A program made the position numbers and the translations under genes. A stretch of DNA of 64,000 nt, from the NCBI GenBank assembly GCA_947683625.1, contig CANTUR010000793.1, forward strand, positions 310,001 through 374,000, in the 5' to 3' direction. The stretch comes from Mallotus nudiflorus. Its lineage: Eukaryota > Streptophyta > Magnoliopsida > Malpighiales > Euphorbiaceae. Below the pieces are notes generated by a model. It saw only the letters and a program-made list of their open reading frames with translations, searched no databases and was not told where the DNA came from. Shown piece by piece: positions 34,262-46,811 of this stretch. Position 1 is the stretch's first letter, and each line of letters begins with the position of its first letter.

Positions 34262-37200
34262 GAAAGGAAAAGATGGCAAGCCTAATGATGATATTGGATG
34301 GAAATTTACTACACCTAATGATAATAATATATCTAAAATGACTTATAATTTTTATGGGTGTGTGGTTACTAGTGGAATAACAAGATTTAAGTAACATTTA
34401 GTAGGAATTAATGGTGATGCCGCAACATGTCCAAAAGTGCCACATGTTGTGAGAAAAGATCTAAAAAAACTTATTCTAGAATGGCAAGCCAAGCAAAAAC
34501 AAAAAAAAAGTCGTTAAATAACAACTTGAGGAAGAAATTGTATAAATGGATGAGAGTGAACAATATAACAACAATGATGATGAAGATGAGTAAGATACAA
34601 TAATACAATATGCTAGGCAACAAAGCCTTCAACAATTTGAAATTGATTCATATAAAATGACTGAAGGTGTTTTCACTATGATGTAGGTGGATCTAACGAT
34701 AGTCAACAAAGAAAGTGAATGTTAGGTCACTCTTTCAGTGTTAAAAACACTCCTGATATGCAAACTCAATGAGTTAACAATCTGCAATCTTCAAGATTTG
34801 CTCCTCCTCAATTATCAACATTAGTTAAAAGATTGTGAGTTGTTGAAATGGATTTAAAGATCGAAAGGGAAAGAAAGAAGCAAACCAAAATAAAATCACA
34901 CTGGTTTAAGAAAAGTAAAGAGAAGTTAATGAATACCTTTGGTTGATTTGTGGTTCACAATAAACTACCATTTGCAATTTTTGAATCACCTTAGACATAA
35001 AATTTATTTAGAGTTACTTCAAAAGTTGGATCGAACTTCCACCTCTGACAGTTTATACGATTGTAGAGGTATGGTTGGCAAGGGAATATCAATTAATTAA
35101 AGAATATATTGCATCATTTGCAAGGATTTGGCAGTTAAAAGGTGTGTTTATATTATGTGATGCATGGACAGACCTAACAAAAATGTCCATTATTAATTTT
35201 CTTGTTTATTCAAATCGAGCATGATTTTTTATAAGTCAATGAATGTGTCTAATTTAAGAAGAAATATGGACATTATTACTTTCAATTGATGTTAAAGGTT
35301 ACCAAAGAAATTGGAGTTAATAAGGTTGTCCAAATTGTTATTGATAATGATGTTGCAATTAAGTCAACAGTAAAAATGCTCATGAATAAGTATCATTATG
35401 TGTATTGGATAGCATGTAGTGCTCATTGTATTAATCTCATTTTAGAAGATAATGGGAAGAGAAGTAAAAAAGTCACAAAAGTCACTACATTGCAAAAAGG
35501 AAGAAAATCACCAATTTATTTATAATTATAATTGGTTTATACGAAGAAATTTACAAATGGTAAAAGCTACTTTGACCTGGCATTACTAGAATTGCTACCA
35601 ATTTTATTACATTGGAGAGTATTGTCTGTCAACGCAATAATTTGAGGAATATTTTTGATTCACCTACATAGGTGAATTCCATATATGGAAGAATGTCAAA
35701 TCCAATAGTCGTTGAACTCAAGGAAACTATATTAGCAATAACAAGTGAAGGAAGACTATTTTGGCAAAATGCAAAAGAATTACTTAAAGTTCAAGAACCT
35801 CTTCTGAAGACATTAAGGCTAATTGATGGGGATGATAAACCAATAATGGGATTTTTGTATGATGCAATGGACATATGCAAGATGGCCATTAAAGAAAATT
35901 GTCAATATCATAAGCATTATTGGTCTATTATTTATAGAAGATGCAATTTTCAATTGCATCATAATTTGCATGTTGCGGGTATGTTATTTATAATTGTTAA
36001 TGAATAATCTATTATTTTATTTGCAAAGTATTAATATCTAAAATGATGTACTTATTATAGGTTATTATTTTAACCCACAATATCAATATGGAGATAAGTA
36101 TGATTCTCCATCTCATACTGAAGTCATGCAAGGAGTTCTAAATGTTATTAAAAGGATTAAACCAAATGAAGAAGCGTAAATTAATGCCTTTTACAAGATT
36201 TATTATTGCGTTTAAAAGAACTTTTCCTTGATATATGGATAATTACAGTTATATTATTGGTTTATATTTTTTATTGTCGTGTAGATGTTTACTTTTTATG
36301 AATAGGTAGGATCTTTTAGGAAAACACTTGCTCTAAAAGCAATCAAGAATTTACCCCTAGGTATCTTTTATCTTGATATATAATTTATATTAAATAATTA
36401 ATTAAAAATATTTAATTGGTTGACTATTGTTGGTTGATGTAGCTAAGTGATGGATTAATTTTAGAGAGTTAACACCTACTTCAAAAAATTGATGTGAAAG
36501 TCTTAAGTCAAATAATATCAGTGGTCAAATTATGAAAGGAATTTGACCACTTTTAGCTTAATTTATACAAAGACTAAATATAGGTTGAAGTACAAAAAAC
36601 TACACTACCTAATCTATGTACACTATAATATGAAGCTGAACTTGCGAAATACAATACGAAAGCCACAATAAGGGCTAAAGGAAACTTTTAATTATATCGA
36701 CTTGGATTATATTTTTAATGAACATGACCCTTTAAATCCATGGTTGGAAGAATTAGGAGCTCCTTTACCTAATGGATAGGATCTTGATTAGTTGAATGAT
36801 GAAGATGGTGAATAAAACTCTATAATTGATTTGATTGAGCAAGAATTGGGTATGACTCCTCCATTCAGATATAGTGTTGATTCTCCTTCAAGCAATGGTG
36901 GTGAAAGCGATAAAGATGATGATGATGATGATGGCGGTGGTGGTCATGGTTGTGGTGGTGATAATGACGGTGGTGGAAGTGGATATCATAGGTATAAAGA
37001 TTCCAATTATTCAAATGATTCCCCCTTTATTTTACAATCCATCTGGTTCTCTAAATATTTCCATCCAATTTTGCACCATGACAATATGAATTTAGAAACA
37101 AAATCAATGGAGATGAAAGTAGTTCTCCTTCGACTACTTCAAATTTAGATTATGGGTTCAGTCATTACATAAATCCATTTAATCTGCTATGATATTATGG

Positions 37201-37447
37201 AATGCCCTATGATAATTGGAATTATCAAGACCCATGCAAAAGTTATCCAACTATATTTGAGAATCAAATGAATACTTCTCAAAATTATCCCAGTAATGTG
37301 CCTGAATTTCAAAGCCATTCTAATGCATTCAACAAAGGGAGTTCATTTTTTAACTTATTCCCATAAAAAATGAGCAACCAAAATGTTGATGATTATAATT
37401 TTGGGCCTAGTAATAAAAATCCTTCATGCCACTCTTTTTTATGGTGA
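34262..37447 (+). pseudogene. hAT transposase (BED + DUF659 + dimerisation) pseudogene, longer copy
   Basis: Order on the plus strand: BED finger remnant (34262-34500); DUF659 region with VVQIVIDNDVAIKS and WIACSAHCINLILEDNGKRS (35286-35525); MSNPIVVELKE and FLYDAMDICKMAIKENCQY (35690-35910); YYFNPQYQYGD and VMQGVLNVIKRIKP (36060-36175); then a dimerisation part (WINFRELTPTS, GAPLPNG). The tail at 36890-36990 is Asp- and Gly-rich (DDDDDDGGGG), as often seen at the C-terminus of this transposase group. It stops at 37445-37447. Stops, frameshifts and at least one intron-like gap (about 35985-36060) interrupt it. It is homologous to 17341-19062. Confidence 0.85.
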
Positions 37448-37859
37448 TTTCTATTATTATTGTATCTATCAAAAAGTTTGTAATAATATTATATTAATAT
37501 AATAAAATTATTTACGTATTAATGGTTCAAAGTATTCTCTTATGTCATTTTTTAGTATAGTAAATAATAATTTTTATATTATATTTGTTATTTTTTCAAA
37601 TGTATATTTTTTAAAAGTAATTCTTAACTAATTATATTAGATGTTGAAGTTTATTTTGCAATTTTTTTATTAATATGGTACATTTTTTTTTTTGAAACTC
37701 ACAGCAACATCGAACGATATAGTTTGAATCTATCTGATTCAGTCTAATACCATTACATCGTTATCGATACCAAAATAAATGAAACTATTATTTAAAACCA
37801 TGTTTGCCGTAGTCTTGTACAAAATATTTCTTTAGCTTTTTTACAGCAAATCAAAGGGA
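37448..37859. other. AT-rich 3' flank of the hAT transposase
   Basis: It probably holds the 3' end of the transposon. I could not identify a convincing terminal inverted repeat or target duplication. Confidence 0.4.
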
Positions 37860-39321
37860 TTCCATGGTGCACACAGAATTGCCTCATTCACAAGTAGCAT
37901 TACGTCCCTATATTCATCTAACCGTATTTCCTATAATTACATATACATCAAGGATCATCACGCTATCACAACACTTTATTTATTCAATCATCAACTAAAT
38001 ACATCACATACCACTCCATTAAGTAAATAACATCTCCATAATACATAAGAACACAATACTGTCAATATGGCAGAATCGATCATGCAAATTCAAAAATAAA
38101 CCAAATATTCCAAATTATGAATTTCAAAACCATTATCTGCAAAATCAATAGTATTATAAGTCTAAATTTATTTGCAACTGATTTTGCATTAATTGGATAT
38201 TTATAAAAGGAGAAACATTAAAAACAATTCACCATGGTCAATCTATCAACAAAACTAAGCAACACAATGGATAATCTAAATTGGCCGTCAAAACAACAAA
38301 ATTAAGCTTCCTTTATTTCTATCAAATTTGTAAGTAACATTTTAAAATTTCCGCAAGAATAAATGACACCCTATTTAGAGTTATAAAACTCTAGATATGG
38401 TACAAACAAGTATTCTATTCTCACCTAAATAGGACAACTGAATTCAACAAACCTCATTCACATGTACAATCTCATCCCAAAAACAATCAATCATTAACAT
38501 AATAATAAAAAATCAACATCTATCAATTAGAATATACATATTCCCCTTAACTAATCAACTTAACAAAAGACATTTATAAATATTTAGTTTAAATGTTATA
38601 TTCATATAAAATATTAATGTTATTTACTTACCTTTTTTGCTTTCATGCCTTTGCTTGGATTTACTTGTGTGATAGCCTCATTCCTAATTAATTTAGCTGA
38701 ATGTTATATTCATATAAAATATTAATGTTATTTACTTACCTTTTTTGCTTTCATGCCTTTGCTTGGATTTACTTGTGTGATAGCCTCATTCCTAATTAAT
38801 TTAGCTGAAATAGATCATAATTCACTTGTTTTAAACACCTAAAAATAAATATAACTTCTTATAGCATGATAACATCATTAAATTACCTAAGCATATGAGG
38901 CTACCAACAATAACAAATTTAGTATAATGAATTTAAAAATTTCCCAAAAATTCTACAAAATGAATTTTAAGATGAAAATTTCCTTATCATTAACTCTACG
39001 TGTTTGAAGTAATTTAAAATTGATTTTATTTCAATTGGAGATATATAGATAGAGAACCCTTAGAAAGAATCCACCATACTCAGACCATTGACAAAAACTA
39101 AGCAATAAATTGTTCAGCCCTAAATAACCATCAAAATAACATATTTAGATTTCCTCTATTTCTATAAGTTTCATAATAAATATCTAAAAGTTTCTTTAAG
39201 CATAAACAACACCTAATTTGGAGTCAAATAACTCAAGTTATGGATTAAAAAAGCTAACTATTCATATTTGGATTGAACTTCAAACTTCTATTTCAGAGTC
39301 AAGTTGTAAATTAGTTTGCAT
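37860..39321 (-). repeat. Tekay-type LTR fragment, minus orientation
   Basis: About 38428-39321 is homologous to 60946-61737, which belongs to an LTR whose minus-strand start TGTAACGCCC is at 62208. It carries the A/C-rich 'aataatcaataatcaacat' style typical of Tekay LTRs. It contains an exact 108-bp tandem duplication not present in the homologous copy, and is cut at 39321 by another repeat. Confidence 0.55.
38592..38807. repeat. Exact tandem duplication, 2 x 108 bp
   Basis: 38592-38699 and 38700-38807 are identical at every base. The homologous LTR at about 61108-61222 has one diverged unit. Perfect identity amid heavily mutated surroundings points to a recent event, or to an assembly artefact. 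Confidence 0.95.
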
Positions 39322-39970
39322 TTTTTAGGATTATTTTTAATTGTAGTTATCAATGTATTTGTTAAATCATTTCTAATTATATTTAATGTATTTTTTTTAT
39401 TTATGAAAAATTATTATTAAATTATTAAAATTAAAATATTTGTGTATATATATATACACATATATAATTTTTATTTATATTCTTAATTATATATATTTAA
39501 ATTTACATTGTATAAATCATTACAATAGACAAATTATTGGAAGAAGAAACAATTGTATAGATTCTTTTCCAAAACATACAAACTATATGGAGAAAATTGT
39601 AAAAAAATTATTGTTACCATACAAACTAGATGGACAAAATTCAACCGAGTGAAAGTCATCAATTTTTTAATCATTGCAAATTGTGACTATACCATTAAAA
39701 ATTGGAAGGATACAAAAGCAAATAATGACTAAAAGTTGTTGAGATATTTTTTTTATTGTCAACCTGTAGAACACTTATTGGTACTTTGTAGGCCACAAAG
39801 CATATTTATAAATTTTTATCTCCTTTGAGTTTTAAAGCAAACTTTAAAAAAAATTACAAACAACTTTAAAATTTTTATTATTTATATTATAGAGAGCTAA
39901 TCAAAGGTTGTCAAAAGGTATGTACGCACTTAAAATTATTTGTGTGTGTATATATATATAACTTATGTAA
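39322..39970 (+). repeat. Third copy of inverted-repeat arm sequence
   Basis: It matches 33300-33870 (and 19930-19440 inverted), for example 'aattgtagttatcaatgtatttgttaaa' at its start. It carries TA/TG microsatellites at both places. It is probably the 5' end of another copy of the DUF659 hAT element. Confidence 0.65.
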
Positions 39971-40619
39971 TTATATATATATTACTCGTGCTTCACTACG
40001 GGTATATATATAATTAGCATACATAAAATTTAATAATTTAAATTCAATAATTAAGATAATATTCACAATTAATATTTTTTTATTAATGTGAATACATTAA
40101 AAATAAAAAGCAAATTCAATTTTTCTCATTATCTTCACCAATCCTATAAAAAAAATAGTATTGTTTTCAAAAAATTGAGCTACATATGTAATTAAAAGCC
40201 AACTTTTAAAGCGACTTTATGAAAGGAAATTCCAAATAAAACATTATCAAATTATGCTTTAAAAAATTGGACTTTTTTTTTTCTTACTCATGGTTCTTGT
40301 CTTTATATCTTCTGAAGCAAAAAATAATAATAATAATTTCAATAGATAATAACAAATCATTTTATGAGTTTATAACTAAATTAACATTATACTAGCTCAA
40401 TTATTAAGAAAAACTCTTGCATTCAATATGAACTAACCAAAACTATTAAAATTCAAATAAAAAAAAAGTAACTGGTGTTTTATAGGCAAAAAAAAAAGCA
40501 ACAATTTTTTTTTTGTTCTTATCAAGATTTTGATTAAAACCACACTAAACAAAATGATAAAACCATAAATTATTAAGAGTTTAATAAACATAAGTAGTGA
40601 AATACTATGACCAATCAAG
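39971..40619. other. AT-rich unassigned DNA
   Basis: No coding signal. A small imperfect hairpin, CTCGTGCTTCACTACGGGTA at about 39985-40004, resembles a motif common in plant repeats. The segment ends at a solo LTR. Confidence 0.4.
40615..40619. other. Target-site duplication of the solo LTR, left copy
   Basis: TCAAG here and at 59152-59156. Confidence 0.5.
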
Positions 40620-41018
40620 TGTTAGGATTCGTGATTCAAAAACATAGCAAAAATTAAAACTTTTACTCACAAACCCTAACCCAGATCTAAGTAATTCGAT
40701 TAATTGATGTAAACTAGGGTTTTTAAATCTTACCACAAACGTAGAAGAGGCAAGATTTCTAGAAGGCAGAGAGGAGGTTCATCCCGGTGACACCTTACCT
40801 CAAGCTTTTGATTTTGGTAGTTCAGATCAAGACATCTCCAAAAGAATCTGTCCTCCACAAGCGTCCATATAAACAGCCCTTGATTAAAAATGAAAACTTT
40901 ATGTGCTAGCACTTCATTTGATTTCTCAAAAATTAAGAAAAAAAAACACTATATGTTTTAGTTTTTCTAAGAGGAGAAAAATGAAATTTTTTATGGCTAA
41001 TGATTGAGTTAGTGAAAC
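40620..41018 (-). repeat. Copia-type solo LTR, left part (split by the Tat element)
   Basis: It begins TGTTAGGATTCG after TCAAG and continues at 58039 once the Tat element and one GAAAC copy are removed. The total would be about 1.5 kb. A region near 40680-40800 with 'accctaacccagatctaag' and a CT/AG-rich leader resembles LTRs of Copia elements read from the minus strand. The far end reads CACTAATG rather than CTAACA. Confidence 0.5.
41014..41018. other. Target-site duplication of the complete Tat element, left copy
   Basis: GAAAC, identical to 58034-58038. Confidence 0.9.
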
Positions 41019-43142
41019 TGTAAATGATAGGGTTTAGCATGCGTCCAAGATTTTAGCAATCGCGACACTGTTTAGGCTTAGGGCCTTAGGGAACACACTA
41101 CTATGTCACAAAGTCATAGCATGGAGAAGAGGAGTCGCCACCCAGGGTAGTAACTTGGACAATTTGATTGGTGGTACTCGATTCTCTAAAAAAAAGTTAA
41201 CACCACAACCAGGAGATTCTGGGAATAGAACACTAACTTCTCTTAGTCTCATGTTCATTTAGAATAACTTTATAAATGATTATTTCATCATCTAATTACA
41301 TGTAATTTTATTTAGACCCTATTTGACATCCATCTAACCCTAGGCATCTAGTCAATAAAATTACACATAAAAAATGCACTCAAGATCGTGTTGTCCTTAA
41401 GTATAAACTATGTTAATTTTATTAAAAAGTTAGCTAGATTTACATTTTATTTACAAGTGATAAAGGGACTAAAGGTGGGCCTACATTTTTTATTAATTAG
41501 TGAGCCTATATCTATTTATTCTACTTTGTCTAAAAAATGGGCTTAAGTCTATTCAATTTTAAAGAAAAATTAAATTAATGGGACTAAGTCTAACTTGGTT
41601 TTATTTTAAGGAAAATATAGGTCTAGGTCTATTTATTTTAAAAGAAATGAAATTAAGTGAGTTGAACTAAGTCTAAACAAGTTTTAATTAATTAAATGGG
41701 CCTGAAATCTAATTAACCTAATGGGCCTAAATTGATTATTTAAAGTCCTAAACCATTTTTAAAGCCTATTTAAAGTGAGTTGGACCTAAGCGTGGGCTTG
41801 GGGCCTAAAATAATATAAAAACACAAAAAAAAACACAACCTAAAACAAATAAAACATAAGAAAGGGATCAAACAAACATTTTAGTGATTTTCTATAAAAA
41901 AAAACCTAAATTAATTACATGCGAACCCTAAAATAAGCTACTATCACCATTGATTTTAATTGATTTTTTACTCAATTGAACCTAATTACTAATTGATTTT
42001 AAACGCTAAAAATTAAATCTTTCACTATTCCTACTAATGGAGCTATTACAAACTACGTACAAAAATTAAAATTAAACAATTATACACCCAAGAATTAAAA
42101 TAACTACACGGAACACATAAATGCAAAATAAAAATTAAAACCCTAATATCTACTGGAAAACATAACAGATTATTCTATGGCATTCCATGGATCTTCTGTT
42201 CATTTGAACATAAACAGTATCCTCCTCAATCCACAATTGGACATTAAAATTTTAAAAAAAATAAAGAAACAAAAAGATTAGTAAAACTAAATTAAATAAC
42301 AAAATATCAATAAAAAAGATTGTGAAATAAAAAAGAAAAGGGAAAGAGAAAATGGAGTGTTGTGCAAATGTTTGTTTTAGCCCCTCAGATTAGGATTTTC
42401 ACCGTTGAAATTGAATTGTTGTTGATTCTGAAATGGAACCAAAAGAACAACAAATCACCCTCATTAAAATGAACCGTATCAAGAAAACTAAGGCTTTGAA
42501 AGAATAAAAGAAATCAAAGTTTATGGAGTATAGGTCGTTCTCAGTAGCGTTTGGATTTTAAGGTTTTTTTCGCAGTCAGGTTTTTTTTTTACGTTGTTCT
42601 CTCTGGTCTTCTCTTACCGTTTAAGGTTTTTTCTCTCTGGTTTTTTTCCCTTTTTCTTTTCTCCTTGCACGCACACAAACTCTTTCCTTTTTAAAGCAGA
42701 GTCTGCCTGCGTACTGACTTCCTCAATTATAGGAACACACTATCTTTTCAAAATAGATTGATAACAAAATTTGGTTTTGAAAGCTCCTTACGTATTTTGA
42801 ACACGTCAAAAAAAATTTTACTGATAATAATAATAATATTAACTTTTTAACCAATCAAAACACTGAAAAATACACAAAAAATTAAGAAAATAGGTAAAAA
42901 TCAAAAAAATGGACATTTAACGCATCGGCATTGTATTATGTCGATTATAATTTTTTTTAACTTTTAATTATCAAAAGACCCCTAAAAAATTGACTTCCTT
43001 GTAATCAAATCCTCAAAAAATATTGCAATTTAGTCCCTCGAGTCCAAAAGATCGATAACCAAGTTTAATTTTTGAATAAATTTCATCATAGGGGCTTACA
43101 TCGTAATTGTGCACAATTGTATCCCGAAATTGGGTGGTTACA
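41019..43142 (-). repeat. 3' LTR of the complete Tat element (2124 bp)
   Basis: On the minus strand it starts TGTAACCACCC at 43142 and ends TTTACA at 41019. It contains a remnant of the palindrome array near 42925-42945 (one decayed unit) and an ACTCT-CTTTTTAAAG-AGAGT hairpin/TATA-like region near 42680-42710. Confidence 0.9.
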
Positions 43143-43166
43143 GTTGCCCCCCCCCCCCTCCCCTTT
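43143..43166 (-). promoter_or_regulatory. Polypurine tract of the complete Tat element
   Basis: On the minus strand it reads AAAGGGGAGG followed by a G run and CAAC, immediately before the 3' LTR. The G run is 13-14 bases on the plus-strand C side. Confidence 0.85.
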
Positions 43167-43299
43167 ATTGCTATTTGCTTGAAAAATTACGGCAAAGCAG
43201 TAGAAGCACATAATTTCGAAAGAAAGGAATTAGGACACTTAATTGTATCCTAAATGATAAATTGATACCCAAATTATTGAGCAAGGTATAATGTTTGAC

Positions 43300-43670
43300 A
43301 AGTCTCACTATATTTCCTGCTGAATGTCTAGTGGACTTTGTGCAAATGAGTTTTGCTATATTCCTTGTGGGACGTTTAGCGAGGATAAATTGAAAATTTG
43401 CTATAATTCCTGTGGAACATCTAGCAATGATGAATTTCATTATATTCCCTGTGGGATGTCTAACGATGTACACTATATTCCCTGTGGGACGTCTAGTGAT
43501 GATGAGATTTCGTTATATTCCCTGTGGGACATCTAATGATGATGAGATTTTGTTATATTCCCTGTGGGACGTCTAATGATGTACACTATATTTCTTGTGG
43601 GACATATAGTGATGATGAATTAAAAACTTGCTATCGTTCCCGTAGAACATCTATCACTGATGAATTTGAA
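43300..43670. repeat. Tandem array of 33-45 bp hairpin units
   Basis: About nine units are built on TATATTCCCTGTGGGACGTC, with spacers such as taatgatgatgagatttcgt. The core forms TCCC-TGT-GGGA. The variant TTCC-TGT-GGAA at 43402-43412 keeps the pairing, and a more diverged unit (GTTC-CCGTA-GAAC, about 43636-43648) can also fold. It lies next to the purine tract, like the arrays of the gag-only element but unrelated in sequence. Confidence 0.8.
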
Positions 43671-44175
43671 AGTTTATGTCATAACTGATATACAGTACAT
43701 AACATAATGAAGGTTATGACTACTGTGCAACACATAACATAATCATTTGAAATTCATATCATAGCTATTGTGCAGCATATGAATCCTTTAATTGAAATGA
43801 TGCATGTAAAATGCAAAAAATGAATTATATAATCTTGTCATATATTCTATACTTGACAAAAAATTCAAAATCATAAATTGATTATGCAGTTTTAATAATT
43901 CAATGAATTATTAATTTGATGAATGTCATGATTTAATTAGGAACATGTTCCTAATCAAAATACAATTATGGACCAAATTACAATGAAAGAACTTGGATCC
44001 ATGTATAAGGACCAAAGTGAATATTTTCCACTTTATATATACTTTCCTTTTTGCATGTAACATTCCATTATCTCCTTTCTTTATTTTCCTTTCCTTTCAT
44101 TTTCTCTCTTTTCATTGATTTTCTTTCCTTGATTTCTTCATCATTTGACGTCTGATTTGCAATCTGTCTGATCCT
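43671..44175. other. Region between the 3' array and the mobile-domain gene
   Basis: It holds loose repeats of 'gtgcaacacataacataat' (43685-43780) and a CT-rich stretch (44070-44140) just upstream of the plus-strand start codon. The latter could be the promoter or leader of the antisense gene. Confidence 0.45.
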
Positions 44176-46811
44176 ATGGCCTCCTTGTCACACAGACAAT
44201 ATGAGAGAGTTAAGACTTTAAAATGCCAAAGGATTCTACCTCCTCGTTTTCCTCAGAATGATCTTAGACTTTGAGAAGATTAAACTATCTTTCCTTTGAC
44301 TCATTTACATACCACAGGTGCAGAGATATGGGAAATGAGGTAACTTTTCTTGCTTCTGTTTATTTTTGCAAAAATATCACCTGTATAATTAGTAATCAGA
44401 GTTAGTTTTATAGTAGAGATTGACATGTATATTAGTCAGCAATCAACAAGAAAATGCATGATAGAATTGAAATTAAACTCTAAAAATGTGAAATTTAGCT
44501 CCTAGGTTATTTGTATGACGGATCGGATGTCTGGAATTCTGGTTAAAATTCCAAATTTCCAATTGGCCAATGAATGCTTGTCGGCATAGTAGAATGCTGA
44601 TCGGCAATCTACATTGTCGATCAGCTCTAAAAAAAATTTAGGGTTAATTAATTAATTAACTAATCAAATCTTTCAATTTAAATTCTTTGATTAATTAATT
44701 AATCTTTTAATTAATTAATTATTATTTTGAAATTGAACTAGCATCTGATGAAGTTTATGGGCTATTTCAATCTAGCTCTGGAATTATTTCATGGATTGCC
44801 AGAGCATGTGACACGTCTGACTTAGGCCTCCAGATTCAAACATTTCATTACTGCACTTTTGACTACTCGAGGCCGGTCTGACCGTTACTCTTTGTTCGCT
44901 TTAGTCGAGCAATGGATGGATGCTACCCACACTTTTCATACTCGTGTGGGTGAGCTAACCGTTTCACTTATGAGTTTCTCTGCTATCATCGGGATTGCCT
45001 TTGGAGGATCCCCAATTCCGTTTGACGTCAACTATTATAGTCTTTCAAATCATGCACAGAGTTAGTACGTGCGAGATTTAATCAGGTTCACTCCAGTATG
45101 GAAGAATCGAAAGAATGTTCTTCTTTCATCCTTAGTTGAGGGATTTAGATGCCTTCCTACTTCTACTCTTCATCAGATTGTCCATAAGGCAAGGTGTTTC
45201 CTTTTGATATTATTAGGCATGACCCTCTTTTGTGAGACCAGTCATGAGGTCAGTATTGCTCTGCTTGGTCCTCTTCGTGGCTTGGATCGAGTTGCCACAC
45301 TAGATTGGGGATCTGCTGCACTTGCTTATATTTACTTCAAACTGGACACTGTCTGTAGAGGTGTTGTCATGATGTGTGGCTTTTGGCATGTCTTACATGT
45401 ATGTTCTCCTTCCTTTTATCTTTATAGTCTTGCCTTTCTTTGCCTTTTTCTGATATGTTCTCTTTCTTCCAGATCTGGAACATAGAGATCGGGCTGATTC
45501 GAGGCTTTGACGCTATCAGTTCTGATAGGACCTTTCCTCTAATAATGAGATAGGGTTCTTTCCACCTTGCTAGCAACAGGAATACTTTATAGATGTATCG
45601 TGATCAGCTAAACACTATCGAGTGGCATATGGTAAGAAAAAATAAAATCATTAGTATGTTACAATTTAATAAAGATTAGACTTAATTTACATAAATTGTA
45701 AATAAACTCTGATTAGTTTAAGGGTGCTGAGGACATCCAGCGATATGATTTCATGGCAGCTGCAGTTCGCCTTGAGCCTATGAGGATCCTGCTCTCTAGT
45801 TATGGTTATTTGATGTGGTATTTAGGGGAGCGAGTGTATCACTGCTCTTTTGGCCCTTCTCGACGTCGCATTCCATCTGATGTCCCTTCCTCTATGCTCC
45901 GCAGCTCGGATCTTACAGGTTCAAAGCTGAGGGATGCACTACAGGGATATGCTACCTCAGATTTTCTTAAGCATTCTCGACATTATCCGTAGTTTATCCA
46001 TGAGAACCTCTTAGAGCATGTTCCCATTGACGATGATGAGGTAATTTCTCATTATTTCAGCTTCTACTTCTAGAACCTATGAATCACTCCTTCTCTTTAT
46101 AGTTTGAGAAGGTTCGCTCTTTTGTTAATACGGATGAGGAGACTGAGATTGCTCCAGAGACTGAGGTTGTTCCTGATATTGAGAGTCCTGAGCCTAAACC
46201 TAGTCCTGTTCATCATACTCAACATGTTGGGACTAGTCACGATGGTGCTTTTACAAGCATTACCCTTGGTGATATCTCGCTTCCATATAGGTCCATGTTC
46301 TACTGGGCTCCTACTATTCAGACTCTAGTCAAGCAACATATGTGTTTTAGTGATGCTCAGCTTTCTATCTTTTCTCCTACAGATGCCTCTCATATGAGTT
46401 TTTCTGACTTGTTTCTTGCGTAATCTATACACTCAACACTAATGATATAAATTTACAAAATAGGTCCCTCGAACATAGGCAAAGTATTTACATGGACTCA
46501 CCTCATCTCAGAGGTTATTCACTATGCAGGTTACAGATAGTTGGAGGGTAAGTATATGTACAATAAAGATGCAAATGTACACATGCAATGCATGAAATGC
46601 ACATGATGTGTTTTTTATATATATATAGAGCTACTCGAGCGGTCTGGAGCGTGAGATTGAGATGCTTCACCGATAGCTTATAGGTTTAGGCATTGATCCT
46701 TACAGTGTTGGGACTTCCTCTGTTAGACCTCCGGACATCTTTCACTGTGATGACTCTACCAGAGGATGGAGCCCATGGCCGGATTGTAAAGCTCAGGATG
46801 ATTGATTTAGG
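44176..46811 (+). pseudogene. Plant mobile domain (PMD, aminotransferase-like) gene, intron-containing, antisense in the Tat element
   Basis: PMD proteins include MAIN/MAIL-type nuclear proteins and proteins of mobile elements. The start at 44176 reads MASLSHRQYERV. Exon boundaries with GT/AG are visible: 44176-44339, 44742-45398, 45473-45631, 45717-46040, 46103-about 46419, and a last exon from about 46629. The core has HGLPEHVTRL, then ALVEQWMDATHTFHTRVGEL, LDWGSAALAYIYFKL, NIEIGLIRGF, and YLGERVYHCSFGPSRRRIPS, in the usual PMD order. The tail contains an acidic, proline-rich stretch (EIAPETEVVPDIESPEPKP). A few stops break it (for example near 44821, 45064 and 45551). Exons are clearly less AT-rich than the surroundings. 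It runs opposite to gag-pol. Confidence 0.85.

Larger units (their letters stand above)
30490..35980. repeat. Right arm of the giant inverted repeat
   Basis: Reverse-complement counterpart of 17341-22741. On this side the adjoining sequences are more complete: hAT element to its far end on the left, and transposase C-terminus to 37447 on the right. This suggests it is the source copy. Confidence 0.85.

Noticed and set aside
36874..37089. Second frame with poly-Met/Val over the acidic tail of the hAT transposase
   Set aside because: It is a shadow of the GAT/GGT-rich codons of the Asp/Gly tail in the true frame.
39985..40004. Helitron 3' hairpin end
   Set aside because: The CTCGTGC...ACGGGTA hairpin is imperfect and not followed by a CTRR terminus, and no 5' TC end was found.
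43143..43166. G-quadruplex or sequencing-error homopolymer at the C run
   Set aside because: It sits exactly at the expected polypurine tract next to the LTR; its length may be unreliable, but its presence is explained.
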